64,000 nucleotides of DNA, from positions 372,001 to 436,000 of the forward strand of contig DFNX01000003.1 in assembly GCA_002376235.1 (NCBI GenBank), read 5' to 3'. The position numbers were made by a program, and so were the translations under genes. This DNA is from Neorhizobium sp. UBA3556 (GTDB lineage: Bacteria > Pseudomonadota > Alphaproteobacteria > Rhizobiales > Rhizobiaceae). The notes under the pieces are model-generated. The model searched no databases, had not been told where the DNA came from, and worked only from the letters and a program-made list of their open reading frames with translations. Below are positions 1 to 8,474 of this stretch, piece by piece. Every line of letters begins with the position of its first letter. The stretch's first letter is position 1.

Positions 1-1016
1 TGGGTCGGCGCCGCGGCTATGCGGCGCGCGCCGGTGATCTCTGCCGGGGGCATCATGGCCGGCTGGCGCTCGGAGGAGCGGATCGTGGCGGTGATCGGGT
101 CTTCGTTGCGGGCAGACGCCTTCACCTGCTGGACGACGGGCTGAGCCGTCGGGCGGGTGGGTGCTCTTTGGGCTTCGGCTCGGGGCGCCACTGATCTGGG
201 GGCCTGGCGCGGAATCGGGAGCGGTGCGGCCGTGACCTGAGTCTGCGGCTGCTCCTGAGACAGACCTGCAGCCTGCCCCTGGCTTTTTGACTGCGATTGC
301 AGCACGGCCAGCAGTTCCGGCGTGGCTACACCGCGCTGCGGCAGGCCGGAGGCCTCCTCGAAGAACAGGATGGCGCTTTCCGTGCGCGGTCCCATCAGTC
401 CGTCATCGGTGCCCTGATAGATGCCGCGGCGGGCAAGTTCGCGCTGGATGCCGGCCACGAGGGCGGGATCCGTGCTTGCCGAAGCAGGTTGGCTGCCCTT
501 CGTCTGGCCGGCGATGATCGAGCGGATGTCTTCGGAGGGCGCCGCCTCAGATGGTGTCGCGGGCTGGACCGCGGGCGAAGCGACGGTCTGACTGGGCGAC
601 GGCTGGCGGGATGCGGTTTGTGCCGGTGCCGCCTGCCCTCCTGTTCCCCCTGACCCTCCTGCCGGGGCACGTTCGATGCGGAACGTGGTCACGTCGGCCG
701 GATTGGCTTCACGAAACTGGCGATAGCCGGCAATCGCATTCGGATCGCTTGCATCCCGGGTGGCCAGGAAAGGCGACGGATGGCCGCCCGGCTGATACCA
801 GAGCGCATTGGCGGCGACGAAGGAGAAGGCGACGATGAAGGTCGTGGCGTAGAGGGTGGCCTTGGGATTGCGGACAATCGCGCCGCCGATGCCGCGCGCA
901 GAGCTCCCCGCACCGTAAAGGACGGCAGACCCCGCACCCGCAAGCATGCGGGTCGGAAGGCTTTGCTCCTTCGCTGCCCGTCGCCCCTTAGGCGATTTTC
1001 GCTTCCGCGTGGTCAT
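1..1016 (-). CDS. peptidoglycan-binding domain protein, partial (C-terminus beyond window)
   Basis: The minus-strand frame is open from an ATG at 1016 to the window edge, so at least 338 residues are visible and the C-terminus is missing. The N-terminus is basic (about residues 1-20) and is followed by one membrane segment at about 53-74, which predicts an inner-membrane protein facing the periplasm. Around residues 190-245 lies a PG_binding_1-like module (short helices with the motif RRGIYQGTDDGLMGPRT). Pro/Ala/Gln-rich linkers flank it. The start overlaps the end of the upstream histidine kinase by 29 bases, so the two are probably co-transcribed and translationally coupled. Domain assignment is by eye; the cell-wall role is inferred. 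Confidence 0.75.
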   Translation of the reverse strand, partial: MTTRKRKSPKGRRAAKEQSLPTRMLAGAGSAVLYGAGSSARGIGGAIVRNPKATLYATTFIVAFSFVAANALWYQPGGHPSPFLATRDASDPNAIAGYRQFREANPADVTTFRIERAPAGGSGGTGGQAAPAQTASRQPSPSQTVASPAVQPATPSEAAPSEDIRSIIAGQTKGSQPASASTDPALVAGIQRELARRGIYQGTDDGLMGPRTESAILFFEEASGLPQRGVATPELLAVLQSQSKSQGQAAGLSQEQPQTQVTAAPLPIPRQAPRSVAPRAEAQRAPTRPTAQPVVQQVKASARNEDPITATIRSSERQPAMMPPAEITGARRIAAAPT

Positions 1017-2568
1017 TTGCACATCCCAGATTAGTCGAGGTGATCTCCCCGCCGGACCGCTCCATCGCGGCTCCCTGCATCATGGCCTTTTCATCCACAT
1101 TCTTCAACTGCACGGCATTCAGGCGCGGCGGGAACTCCACCGTTTCCGCAATTGTCTCATCATCGCCGGCCGCTTCTGGACCGTCGAGCGGCAGCGAGAT
1201 CGTCACGACAGTGCCCTCGCCCGGACGGCTTGAAATCGCAAACGTTCCACGGTGTAGCGCAACTAGACCCTTTGTCAGCGCCAGACCGAGGCCGGTGCCT
1301 TCGTAATTGCGGCTGTAGCCGGCTTCCACCTGGGTGAAGGGCTGGCCGAGCGTGCCGAGCTTCTCCGGCGCGATGCCGATGCCGGTATCGCTGACGGTGA
1401 CGATAAGATCCCGGCCACGCACCGCTGCATCCATCGACACGACGCCGCCGCGATCGGTGAACTTGATGGCATTGCCGGCAAGGTTGATGAGGATCTGCTG
1501 CAGGGCGCGGCGATCGGCCTGAACTTCCGGCAGGCTACGCGAGACACGCGCCGTCAGCGTGACGCCCTTGTCGCGGGCCTGCAGGTCCAGCATGGCGCGG
1601 CAGGTCTCGACCGCTTCGAAGGCCGCGAAGGGTTCGATCAGCAGCTCGTAACGACCGGCCTCGATCTTCGACATGTCGAGCATGGTGTTGACGACCGACA
1701 GAAGATGGCCACCCGACTGGCGGATGAGGCCGACATATTCGCGCTGGCGATCATTTGCCAGCTTGCCGAAATATTCGCCAGCCAGCACATCGGAAAAGCC
1801 GAGGATCGCATTAAGCGGCGTGCGCAGCTCGTGGCTGACGGCAGCGAGAAAGCGGGATTTCGTTTCGTGCGCGGTGCGCGCTTCTTCCTGACGGTGCTCG
1901 GCCTCGCGCTTCAGCGCTTCGTATTCGGAGACGTCGCGGGCCTGGGCGATCACCTGGACAAGGCTTCCCTCGCCATTGCGGATGGCGGTGAAATCGAAAC
2001 GGACGAGAACGAACTGGCGGCCATCGGCCGCGGAAAAGGTCTTTTGAACCCGCACATCCGTTTCGGCCCGCGAAGCGCCCTGGCGCAGCATGTCGAAGGC
2101 CTGGAGAAGCGCGATCTGGTCAGACACATGCACGCGCTCGGCAAGGGTCACGCCCTGGCATTCGCGAATGGCGGAAGGGAATGCATGGGCATCACGACCG
2201 CCGACTTTCAGCACCTGGCCCTGCGCGTCGAGCGACAGCATCAGGCCGGGGCAGGCATCGAAACTCAGGTCTTCGCTGACGGCCGCTTGCGGCAGCGGGC
2301 GAGGCCGCGAAAAGGCGGCGGCGGCAACGATGAGGAAAGCGGAGGAAACGACGGCTGCGCCGACAGGCAGAGCCAGAACAGGGCGCAGAAACGCCGTGAG
2401 ACCAACCGGAATGGTGACGAGGGCTGCACCTGCGGTCAGCACCATGCGGCGCAACAGCGTGATGTCGGTTCCCCGCACCACGTCGCCGCCAAGGCGCGCC
2501 AGCCAGCGTTCCGCAGTCTTGTCGACCACGTTCACGGCCTTCTCGCCAATGTTACCCAATACGCGCAC
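988..2568 (-). CDS. PAS-containing sensor histidine kinase (DivJ/PleC/PdhS-like)
   Basis: A 526-residue membrane histidine kinase. Two hydrophobic segments lie at about 42-62 and 64-86, then a PAS-like region at about 100-215 and a short coiled linker. The HisKA phosphoacceptor is His246 in the motif SHELRTPLNAILGF. The HATPase domain shows an N box (NLAGNAIKF) and G boxes (DTGIGI, GTGLGLAL). No receiver domain is present, so it should phosphorylate a separate regulator. The H-box region resembles the alphaproteobacterial DivJ/PleC/PdhS group that acts on DivK, but I cannot settle orthology by eye. It is the first gene of a pair with the peptidoglycan-binding protein. Confidence 0.88.
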   Translation of the reverse strand: MRVLGNIGEKAVNVVDKTAERWLARLGGDVVRGTDITLLRRMVLTAGAALVTIPVGLTAFLRPVLALPVGAAVVSSAFLIVAAAAFSRPRPLPQAAVSEDLSFDACPGLMLSLDAQGQVLKVGGRDAHAFPSAIRECQGVTLAERVHVSDQIALLQAFDMLRQGASRAETDVRVQKTFSAADGRQFVLVRFDFTAIRNGEGSLVQVIAQARDVSEYEALKREAEHRQEEARTAHETKSRFLAAVSHELRTPLNAILGFSDVLAGEYFGKLANDRQREYVGLIRQSGGHLLSVVNTMLDMSKIEAGRYELLIEPFAAFEAVETCRAMLDLQARDKGVTLTARVSRSLPEVQADRRALQQILINLAGNAIKFTDRGGVVSMDAAVRGRDLIVTVSDTGIGIAPEKLGTLGQPFTQVEAGYSRNYEGTGLGLALTKGLVALHRGTFAISSRPGEGTVVTISLPLDGPEAAGDDETIAETVEFPPRLNAVQLKNVDEKAMMQGAAMERSGGEITSTNLGCANDHAEAKIA

Positions 2569-3037
2569 TCAATACCCTGACACGAACTCGTTTTACGCGG
2601 TCACATTAGGCTTCCGCGGCTTAAGGAAAGGATAAAGTGTGTGATTCCCGACTTCTCCAAAATCCCGCATTTCCGGCTTTGGCACAGAATGGGCCGCACT
2701 TCTCCAATCGTGGTTAACGGTCGGTAAGCGACGGATTTATCTCGATTTTTCCGTTGATGTTAACGATTGTGGCAGAGGGGCCTCGCCAAAACGCCTTGCC
2801 TTTCAGACGCGCGCTGCCTTTATGCTTAACGCAGATCGCTAAACTTTGAGACAAAGGCCGCACAGGATGATTCAAAACTGGATCCCGTGGCGGTTTAGTT
2901 CAAATTTTAGATAAATCCGAGCGGTGGCGTCAAAGGGATATTTGCTTGCCGCCGGTACGTTGGTGTTCAGAAGCGGCACAGACCGCAACCTGGCAGAGAT
3001 GCTCTGCTGTGGAAAAGAATGGGCGCAGGACAGGGCA
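2569..3037. other. intergenic region between divergent genes
   Basis: This 469-base gap separates the divergent histidine kinase and DUF5330 genes. It is AT-richer than the genes and holds several TTAAC words (near 2711, 2760 and 2826). None forms a clean TTAA-N7-TTAA CtrA site. An in-frame extension of DUF5330 back to 2924 exists but lacks support. No RNA gene or strong terminator was recognised. Confidence 0.5.
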
Positions 3038-3487
3038 ATGTGGTTTCTGATCAAGGGAAGTATCTTCTTCGCAGCCGTGCTGGTGGTGCTTTCGTACTTC
3101 AGCAACAGGCCGCTTGAAGTGAACGAGGGAGCCGGCGCCGTGCAGATGGGCGACGCGATCTCGGCTGCGACAGGCGCTTACAGCTATATTGCCGGGCTCT
3201 GCGCCGAAAAGCCGGATGTCTGTGAAAAGGGCGCCGAAACGCTTTCCGTGCTCGGCATCAGAGCCGCAGAGGGCGCACATGTCGCCTTCGAACTGCTCGA
3301 CAGCCATTTCAACAGCAAGCCTGCCGATAGCAAGGCCGCCGATCTGGCGATGAGGCAGGATCCCGATCCGACCCCCTTCCCGGCCGATACGGTGAAGACC
3401 CAGTCGATCGCTTCGTCCGCCCCGATCCATACCGGTTCCGTGCCCCCTGCCTCAGTGCCATTGCCGCTGAAGCGCCCGGTTCAATAA
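3038..3487 (+). CDS. DUF5330 domain-containing protein
   Basis: A 149-residue protein of the DUF5330 type seen in Rhizobiales. The N-terminus (MWFLIKGSIFF onward) is a single hydrophobic signal or anchor, followed by an acidic segment, a central Cys pair (LCAEKPDVCEKG) and a Pro/Ser-rich tail. The longer frame beginning at 2924 is rejected: ATG 3038 has an AGGA ribosome site about 11 bases upstream and the family begins with this hydrophobic stretch. Probably periplasmic or membrane-anchored; the molecular role is unknown. A palindromic repeat follows the stop. Confidence 0.7.
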   Translation: MWFLIKGSIFFAAVLVVLSYFSNRPLEVNEGAGAVQMGDAISAATGAYSYIAGLCAEKPDVCEKGAETLSVLGIRAAEGAHVAFELLDSHFNSKPADSKAADLAMRQDPDPTPFPADTVKTQSIASSAPIHTGSVPPASVPLPLKRPVQ

Positions 3488-3510
3488 CCGACCACGAGTT
3501 TTGTTTTCCC

Positions 3511-3555
3511 GCAATTCCGGACGCAAAACCGGTTCCCACTTTTGCTGGAATTGCT
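3511..3555. repeat. rhizobial intergenic palindromic element, copy 1
   Basis: It begins GCAATTCCGGACGCAAAACC, continues with CGGTTCCCACTTTTGCTGG and closes with AATTGCT, so the ends are inverted (GCAATTCC/GGAATTGC). The same design recurs at 6141, 7770, 7943 and 25831. It would fold into an imperfect hairpin. Confidence 0.8.
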
Positions 3556-3701
3556 CTATCTCGAATTTTACGACTTGCGCCGGGTGCCTGTGCCAACGGT
3601 TCCCGACGCCTGACTGCCCTCGAATTCAGCAATTGCTGGCGCCGCAAGGAGAAATCCTTGCGGCGATTTTTTTGGCTGAGGAGTGGAGGCGAACTTGCAG
3701 C

Positions 3702-4127
3702 TTAAGACTGCAGAAGCTTCCTTAGAAATACTCTTTCATGAGCTTCATCGGGATAGTTCTCCAAGATACCGAACACGGCATATCCCTGCTTCTCGTAAAA
3801 TCCGGGAGCCTGAAAGCTGAACGTATCCAGCCAAATGCCCACACATCCTTGTTCCTGTGCCCACTTTTCTGCCTGGGCCAAAAGTTTTGAGCCGAGTTGC
3901 CGCCCCCGCATGAAATCCGGGACAAATAGCAACTCGACGAATAACCAGTTGTAGGAATATTTTGCCCAAAGGCCCCCTTGGACTTTGCCATCGTCGTCTC
4001 GAAGGAGAATTGCCAATGGCTTATATTTATTCTCTCCCGCACTGTTTCGATTGTAGGCGACCAGCGGGTTGAGAATTGCCAGCCGATCCTCTTCAGTGGC
4101 ATCAAGCTTGATATCCATTGTCGGCAC
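3702..4127 (-). CDS. GNAT family N-acetyltransferase
   Basis: About 141 residues with a typical GNAT core: a beta strand (WLFVELLFVPDFM), the acetyl-CoA loop RGRQLGSKLLAQAE, and the C-terminal FYEKQGYAVFG strand-helix. The substrate is not predictable. The frame opens at a TTG (4139). GTG at 4127 has GGAG six bases upstream and is preferred, while ATG 4118 is the first ATG. The gene is AT-richer than its neighbours (for example 3960-4060) and stands alone on its strand between a repeat and nhaA, so recent acquisition is possible. Confidence 0.75.
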   Translation of the reverse strand: MPTMDIKLDATEEDRLAILNPLVAYNRNSAGENKYKPLAILLRDDDGKVQGGLWAKYSYNWLFVELLFVPDFMRGRQLGSKLLAQAEKWAQEQGCVGIWLDTFSFQAPGFYEKQGYAVFGILENYPDEAHERVFLRKLLQS

Positions 4128-4217
4128 AGCAATCTCCAACCGGTCTTTCCATGTCCAATCGCTATGTCAAACGAATGGATCCGTGTCATTGCTGAATGAC
4201 AGCTGTGCCGGTGCGGG

Positions 4218-5435
4218 TCACGCTGCCGCAGCGCCCTTCGCCCCTCCCCGACGACCAAAGACCGTGAGGAAGATCGAGCCGATAACACCTGCGACCACCG
4301 AGCCCATGAGGATGCCGATCTTGGCGTGGTCCTGCAGGGCCGGATCATCGAAGGCCAGAAGCGCGATGAAGAGGGACATGGTGAAGCCGATGCCGCAGAG
4401 AAGTGCCACTCCCGTCATCTGCCCCCAGCTTGCATGGGCCGGCAGTTCCGCCAGCTTGAGCTTGACGAGAACGGTGGTGGTTCCCAGCACACCGACCAGC
4501 TTGCCGAAAACGAGACCGGCAGCGATGCCCAAAGTCAGCGGTTCGGCCAGGACCGACAGCGATACGCCGGCGAAGGAGACGCCCGCATTGGCAAAGCCGA
4601 AAATCGGCACGATGATGAAGGCGACGGGCTTATGCAGAGCATGCTCGAGCTTGTGGAGCGGCGATTCTTCATGGCTCGCCTCCGGTGCGCCAGGCGTGGT
4701 CTTCAGCGGAATGGTCAGTGCCAGGATGACGCCGGCAAGCGTTGCGTGGACGCCTGAGGCCAGAACCAGAACCCACAGCACCCCGCCGAGAGCCAGATAG
4801 GGCCAGAGCGCCTTGACGCCCATGCGGTTGAAGATGACGAGATTACCGATGACGATGGCGGCGACTGCGAGGGCAAGCAGGTTCAGCTCTGCCGTATAGA
4901 ACAACGCGATGACGATGACCGCGCCGAGATCGTCGATGATTGCCAGTGCCGCGAGAAAGATTTTCAGCGATGCGGGAACGCGGCTTCCGAAGAGGGAAAG
5001 CACGCCGAGCGCAAAGGCGATATCGGTCGCGGTCGGAATGGCCCAGCCGCGAATGGCTGCCGGATCACCACTATTGAAGTAGACATAGAACAGCGCCGGA
5101 AAGACCATTCCACCGGCAGCGGCGGCGCCCGGAAGGATACGCCGGCTCCAGCTCGAAAGCTGGCCATCGAGCATCTCGCGCTTGATCTCAAGTCCGACCA
5201 GAAGGAAGAAGACCGCCATCAGGGCGTCGTTGATCCAGTGCTGGAGGCTGAGCGGACCGAGATAGACATGCAGGAGATGGAAATAGCTCTCGGCCAGTGG
5301 AGAATTCGCGGTCACGATGGCGAGCGCGGCAACGACCATAAGGACGATGCCACCGGCTGCCTCGTTGCCGAGAAACTGACGAAGAGTGGATTGAATGCGG
5401 CCCTTGGCGACTGTCGAGGATTTTTCCGAAGACAC
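4218..5435 (-). CDS. nhaA: Na+/H+ antiporter NhaA
   Basis: A 405-residue NhaA-type inner-membrane antiporter that exports sodium in exchange for protons and supports pH and salt tolerance. Visible are the early ANSPL motif, the LVGLEIKREMLDG segment, the AIPTATDIAFALGVL helix with paired acidic residues (the conserved Asp pair lies in ATDIAF and IIDDLGAV), and about 11-12 hydrophobic helices. The frame opens upstream at 5507, but GTG 5435 is preceded by AAGGAG at nine bases and gives the usual family length. It is divergent from sufE. Confidence 0.93.
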   Translation of the reverse strand: MSSEKSSTVAKGRIQSTLRQFLGNEAAGGIVLMVVAALAIVTANSPLAESYFHLLHVYLGPLSLQHWINDALMAVFFLLVGLEIKREMLDGQLSSWSRRILPGAAAAGGMVFPALFYVYFNSGDPAAIRGWAIPTATDIAFALGVLSLFGSRVPASLKIFLAALAIIDDLGAVIVIALFYTAELNLLALAVAAIVIGNLVIFNRMGVKALWPYLALGGVLWVLVLASGVHATLAGVILALTIPLKTTPGAPEASHEESPLHKLEHALHKPVAFIIVPIFGFANAGVSFAGVSLSVLAEPLTLGIAAGLVFGKLVGVLGTTTVLVKLKLAELPAHASWGQMTGVALLCGIGFTMSLFIALLAFDDPALQDHAKIGILMGSVVAGVIGSIFLTVFGRRGGAKGAAAA

Positions 5436-5703
5436 AGGTTCGCGCTCCTTGTGAGAGGTTGATCGAAGTCTCCGTGGATTTCGGGGGAACCCGCAGCACC
5501 GCAGCACGCGCTTTCATTGAGCAATAATAGAATTTTATGTCTAATTTCCAGCAAAATCAGCTTTGAACAAAAGATTGTGAGCTTGCCGGCTCGATTTCGG
5601 CGATGTCGTGAAAGGCCAGCTGCGGGAAAATGCGGCGATTTATTCTGTCATCGGCAGGCAAAACCCCTATATGGAGAGGAACAGACATTTACCGGACGAC
5701 ACT

Positions 5704-6126
5704 ATGGCAGAGCTTTCCCAGATCATCGATGACTTCGCATTCCTGGACGAATGGGAAGATCGCTACCGCTATGTGATCGAACTCGGCAAGGCGCTGCCGG
5801 ATCTTGCGGACGCGCAGAAGACATCTGAGAACAAGGTGCAGGGCTGCGCCAGCCAGGTATGGCTGGTCAGCCATGTGACGGATCAGAGCGCCGATCCGGT
5901 TATGACCTTCGAGGGCGATTCCGATGCGCATATCGTGCGCGGCCTCGTTGCCATCGTGCTTGCCACCTATTCCGGAAAACATGCCTCGGAAATCGTTGCC
6001 ACCGACGCGATCGACATCTTCAACCAGATCGGCCTCGTGGAACATCTCTCCTCGCAACGCGCCAACGGATTGCGTTCGATGGTCAAGCGCATTCGCGAAG
6101 AGGCACGCCTGAAGGCTGCGGCTTAG
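5704..6126 (+). CDS. sufE: SufE family cysteine desulfurase activator
   Basis: A 140-residue SufE protein that accepts sulfur from the cysteine desulfurase SufS and passes it to the SufBCD scaffold for Fe-S assembly. The start of the protein (IIDDFAFLDEWEDRYRYVIE) is characteristic. The acceptor cysteine is Cys48 in NKVQGCASQVW. ATG 5704 is chosen because homologues begin a few residues before IIDDF; the frame is open further upstream (5671, 5608) without family support. No suf operon is next to it, as is common for solitary sufE. Confidence 0.93.
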   Translation: MAELSQIIDDFAFLDEWEDRYRYVIELGKALPDLADAQKTSENKVQGCASQVWLVSHVTDQSADPVMTFEGDSDAHIVRGLVAIVLATYSGKHASEIVATDAIDIFNQIGLVEHLSSQRANGLRSMVKRIREEARLKAAA

Positions 6127-6140
6127 AGCCTTTTTCCCGC

Positions 6141-6185
6141 GCAATTGCGGGACGCAAAGCCCGTTTTCGCTTTTGCCGGACCTGT
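6141..6185. repeat. rhizobial intergenic palindromic element, copy 2 (diverged)
   Basis: It starts GCAATTGCGGGACGCAAAGC and continues through TTTTCGCTTTTGCCGG, matching copy 1 in order and spacing but lacking the closing AATTGCT. It sits between the convergent sufE and DUF6456 genes. Confidence 0.65.
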
Positions 6186-6186
6186 T

Positions 6187-7074
6187 TCAAGACCGATCTC
6201 CGCCGCTGCCATAAGCTTGCGCGGTCGGGCGAAAATCCTGCGTCCCCCAGTGATGGCGCTTGCCGCGCTCAGACTGGCGCGGGGGCGGCGCATAGTGGCG
6301 GGCCAGCGCCAGAAGCGCCGTGCGCAACATCAGCTTCGCGGAGCGTGCCGGCCATTGCCGCTCGCGTTCCACCAGTTCCAGTCCCTTGCCGAAACAGCAG
6401 ACATCGGCTGCTACGCCCGAGAGTTCCGGCCCCATCGCGTCCATCGCGGCGGCAAAACGCCGGCGGGCTTCGATGGCGCTTGCGGCGATATCGGCAAGTC
6501 CGCCTCGCTCTCCCTTTCCGCGCGACGAAAGCCGCGGCTCCCAGGACGAGGTGATGCGCGGCTGCAGCTGGCCGCGGGTAAAATCATCAAACAGCTTTTC
6601 GCCGGCATCGATCGCGTCTGCAGGGAAGAAAAGCGCGCCGGCTCTGTTTTTCAGGCGTTTCAGGCTCGACAGCGGTGTGTCGTCGAGATTGCGGCGAACC
6701 GTCTGGCGAGAGCCATCCATCTCCATCGTGGTTTTGATGATTTCACCATGCTGGCCGGCAAATCGATCTTCACCCTCGATGCCCGCCGCCACCAGGCTGC
6801 GGCGCAGAAAACTGCGGGCTTCGGCCGTTGCTTCCACGCGGTTTTCCGCCCGGCGGACGAGGCCCAGCGATACGGCCTGCCGCAACACGGTCTCGGAATA
6901 GGACCGCCGCTCCATCCCGAGGAAGACGCTACCCGCCACGCCGCTTTCGATCGCAAGCCCACCGCCTGCATTACCGACCACCTGTCGCACCAGCCTGACG
7001 AGACTTTTCGACGTGGCTGCGTGTGGAGATGCCTGGCCCGCCTTCCCTTTCGACGTCTTCGAACATTCACTCAT
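6187..7074 (-). CDS. DUF6456 domain-containing protein
   Basis: A 295-residue cytoplasmic protein. The N-terminal third contains a winged-helix-like stretch (YSETVLRQAVSLGLVRRAENRVEATAEAR). The C-terminal half carries the DUF6456-type segment, including LADIAASAIEARRRFAAAMDAMGPELSGVAADVCCFGKGLELVERERQWP split over about residues 200-250. Its start overlaps the stop of the upstream DnaA-domain gene by four bases (ATGA), so the pair is translationally coupled. This pairing is conserved in rhizobia as far as I know. Function is unknown; DNA binding is an inference from the partner and the fold. Confidence 0.75.
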   Translation of the reverse strand: MSECSKTSKGKAGQASPHAATSKSLVRLVRQVVGNAGGGLAIESGVAGSVFLGMERRSYSETVLRQAVSLGLVRRAENRVEATAEARSFLRRSLVAAGIEGEDRFAGQHGEIIKTTMEMDGSRQTVRRNLDDTPLSSLKRLKNRAGALFFPADAIDAGEKLFDDFTRGQLQPRITSSWEPRLSSRGKGERGGLADIAASAIEARRRFAAAMDAMGPELSGVAADVCCFGKGLELVERERQWPARSAKLMLRTALLALARHYAPPPRQSERGKRHHWGTQDFRPTAQAYGSGGDRS

Positions 7075-7529
7075 AAGCGCCCCTCATGACCCGAGATATC
7101 GGCCGACTGGAAGACGGCGGTTGCCATGCGCTCAATCGCCGAGACGAATTCGTCGAAGGCAGCGTCATCACGCCGGTCCTCGACGACATGGCAGGCATGG
7201 CCGACGGTGGTGCGATCCCGGCCGAAAGCAGCACCGATATCGCCGAACGGCATCCTGAGCGCCACATGGCAGACATACATGGCGATCTGCCGGACATGGC
7301 AGGAAGGCCGCCGCCGCTCGTGGCGCACGATAATCCGGTCGCTCAGGAGCGAGATCGTTTCGGCGGTGATCTGGCTGACGATACGGCAGACGATACGGGC
7401 CGGAAGGCTTGCGGGATAGATGGGGCTTGCATCGGCAACCAGCGGAACCGCGCCGATATTATAGGCGAGCGTGTCGGCCCGACCCTTGCTCGTCGGCGCC
7501 CCCCGTTTGTTCGAGATCTCAAAAGGCAT
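7071..7529 (-). CDS. orphan DnaA domain IV (HTH) protein
   Basis: A 152-residue protein whose residues 70-120 match DNA-binding domain IV of the replication initiator DnaA: RQIAMYVCHVALRMPFGDIGAAFG followed by RDRTTVGHA, the counterpart of the DnaA signature RDHTTVLHA. The AAA+ ATPase domain is absent, so it is not an initiator by itself. It could bind DnaA boxes as a regulator or competitor (inference). An AAGGAG site lies six bases upstream of ATG 7529. It overlaps the downstream DUF6456 gene by four bases. Confidence 0.82.
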   Translation of the reverse strand: MPFEISNKRGAPTSKGRADTLAYNIGAVPLVADASPIYPASLPARIVCRIVSQITAETISLLSDRIIVRHERRRPSCHVRQIAMYVCHVALRMPFGDIGAAFGRDRTTVGHACHVVEDRRDDAAFDEFVSAIERMATAVFQSADISGHEGRL

Positions 7530-7769
7530 GACAACTCCTTTTCAAATAGGAATTAATTCATACACCTTGAGGACGATTGGGGAATGTCTATCGAGGAGGC
7601 TTTTTAAGCGGCCGTTGAAATGACTGTTCTTTTTCTGTTCTCAGCGACAAGAAATAGGATTTTTTTCTCCCCACCATCCCCGTATTTCCCACGATGGATA
7701 TGGTGGACACCGCGTCTTTAGACCGCTTTTCTTCGAAACGCGAAACCGCTCTATCTCTTTAGCTTTAAC

Positions 7770-7814
7770 GCAGTTCCGGACACAAAACCGGTTCCCACTT
7801 TTGCTGGAGTTGCT
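7770..7814. repeat. rhizobial intergenic palindromic element, copy 3
   Basis: Nearly identical to copy 1, with GCAGTTCCGGACACAAAACC at the left end and TTTTGCTGGAGTTGCT at the right. The upstream flank (CGCTCTATCTCTTTAGC) probably also belongs to the element. Confidence 0.8.
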
Positions 7815-7836
7815 TTCAAGAGAAAAGCGCATATGC

Positions 7837-7863
7837 AAAAGCCGGGCGATGCCCGGCTTTTCG
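7837..7863. terminator. bidirectional Rho-independent terminator, likely for mucR
   Basis: The stem is AAAAGCCGGGC / GCCCGGCTTTT with a three-base loop. It has T-tracts on either strand. On the minus strand it lies 180 bases downstream of the mucR stop. No plus-strand gene precedes it. A second small hairpin (GCGCC/GGCGC) follows at 7868-7881. Confidence 0.65.
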
Positions 7864-7942
7864 GTGCGCCTTTCAGGCGCAAATATCTTCCAAGCAACGC
7901 CGACGACCCAGATCGCCATGATTGCTTCAAGCCCGGACCTTT

Positions 7943-8007
7943 ACGCAATTCCGGCAGAAAAGCGGCTGATCACTTTCGCGACACGCCGCCCTATCAAGGG
8001 AATTGCT
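7943..8007. repeat. diverged, extended copy of the palindromic element
   Basis: It opens with ACGCAATTCCGGCAGAAAAG and closes with AAGGGAATTGCTT. It keeps the GCAATTCC/GGAATTGC ends but has a longer, altered centre than copies 1 and 3. Confidence 0.55.
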
Positions 8008-8042
8008 TTTTGGCCGGACCAAGCCCGGCCAATATCGGCAGA

Positions 8043-8474
8043 TCAGTTGCGAGCGCGCTTGCGACGCTGGCCGAGACCCATTTCCTTGGCAAGACGCGAG
8101 CGGGCTTCGGCATAGGCCGGAGCAACCATCGGATAATCTGCAGGAAGGCCCCACTTCTCGCGGTATTCATCCGGCGTCATGTTGTAATGGGTCATCAGGT
8201 GGCGCTTCAGCGACTTGAACTTCTGACCATCTTCAAGGCAGATCAGGTAATCTTCCTCGATCGACTTCTTGATCGGCACCGGCGGCTTCGGCTTTTCAAC
8301 CGCAGCAACGACCGGCGTCGGGGAGGATGTGCCGCTCAATGCGGTGTGCACGTCTGCGATCAGATTAGAAAGGTCGCCAACCGGAACTACGTGGTTGCTC
8401 ACATAGGCAGCCACGATATCCGCGGTGAGTTCCACCAGCAACTCGGGACCCTTGCCCATTGCCATATCTGTCAT
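8043..8474 (-). CDS. mucR: MucR/Ros family zinc-finger transcriptional regulator
   Basis: A 143-residue MucR/Ros regulator, which in rhizobia controls exopolysaccharide synthesis, motility and host-interaction genes and often represses itself. The canonical start MTDMAMGKGPELLVELTADI and the C-terminal finger (Cys79, Asp82, His92, His96, then MTPDEYREKWGLP) identify the family. As in other MucR proteins, aspartate replaces the second Ros cysteine. An upstream in-frame extension to 8639 is rejected: ATG 8474 has AGGAG eight bases upstream and the protein start is conserved. It is followed by repeats and a terminator. Confidence 0.95.
   Translation of the reverse strand: MTDMAMGKGPELLVELTADIVAAYVSNHVVPVGDLSNLIADVHTALSGTSSPTPVVAAVEKPKPPVPIKKSIEEDYLICLEDGQKFKSLKRHLMTHYNMTPDEYREKWGLPADYPMVAPAYAEARSRLAKEMGLGQRRKRARN

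Larger units (their letters stand above)
7530..8042. other. intergenic region with two repeats and a terminator
   Basis: This 513-base gap contains two copies of the palindromic element (7770-7814 and 7943-8007) and a GC-rich hairpin at 7837-7863. A minus-strand frame at 7641-7919 reads through the repeat and is not believed to be a gene. No other coding sequence was recognised. Confidence 0.6.

Noticed and set aside
2700..2770. CtrA-type sites upstream of the histidine kinase
   Set aside because: TTAAC words are present, but none has a second half at the seven-base spacing.
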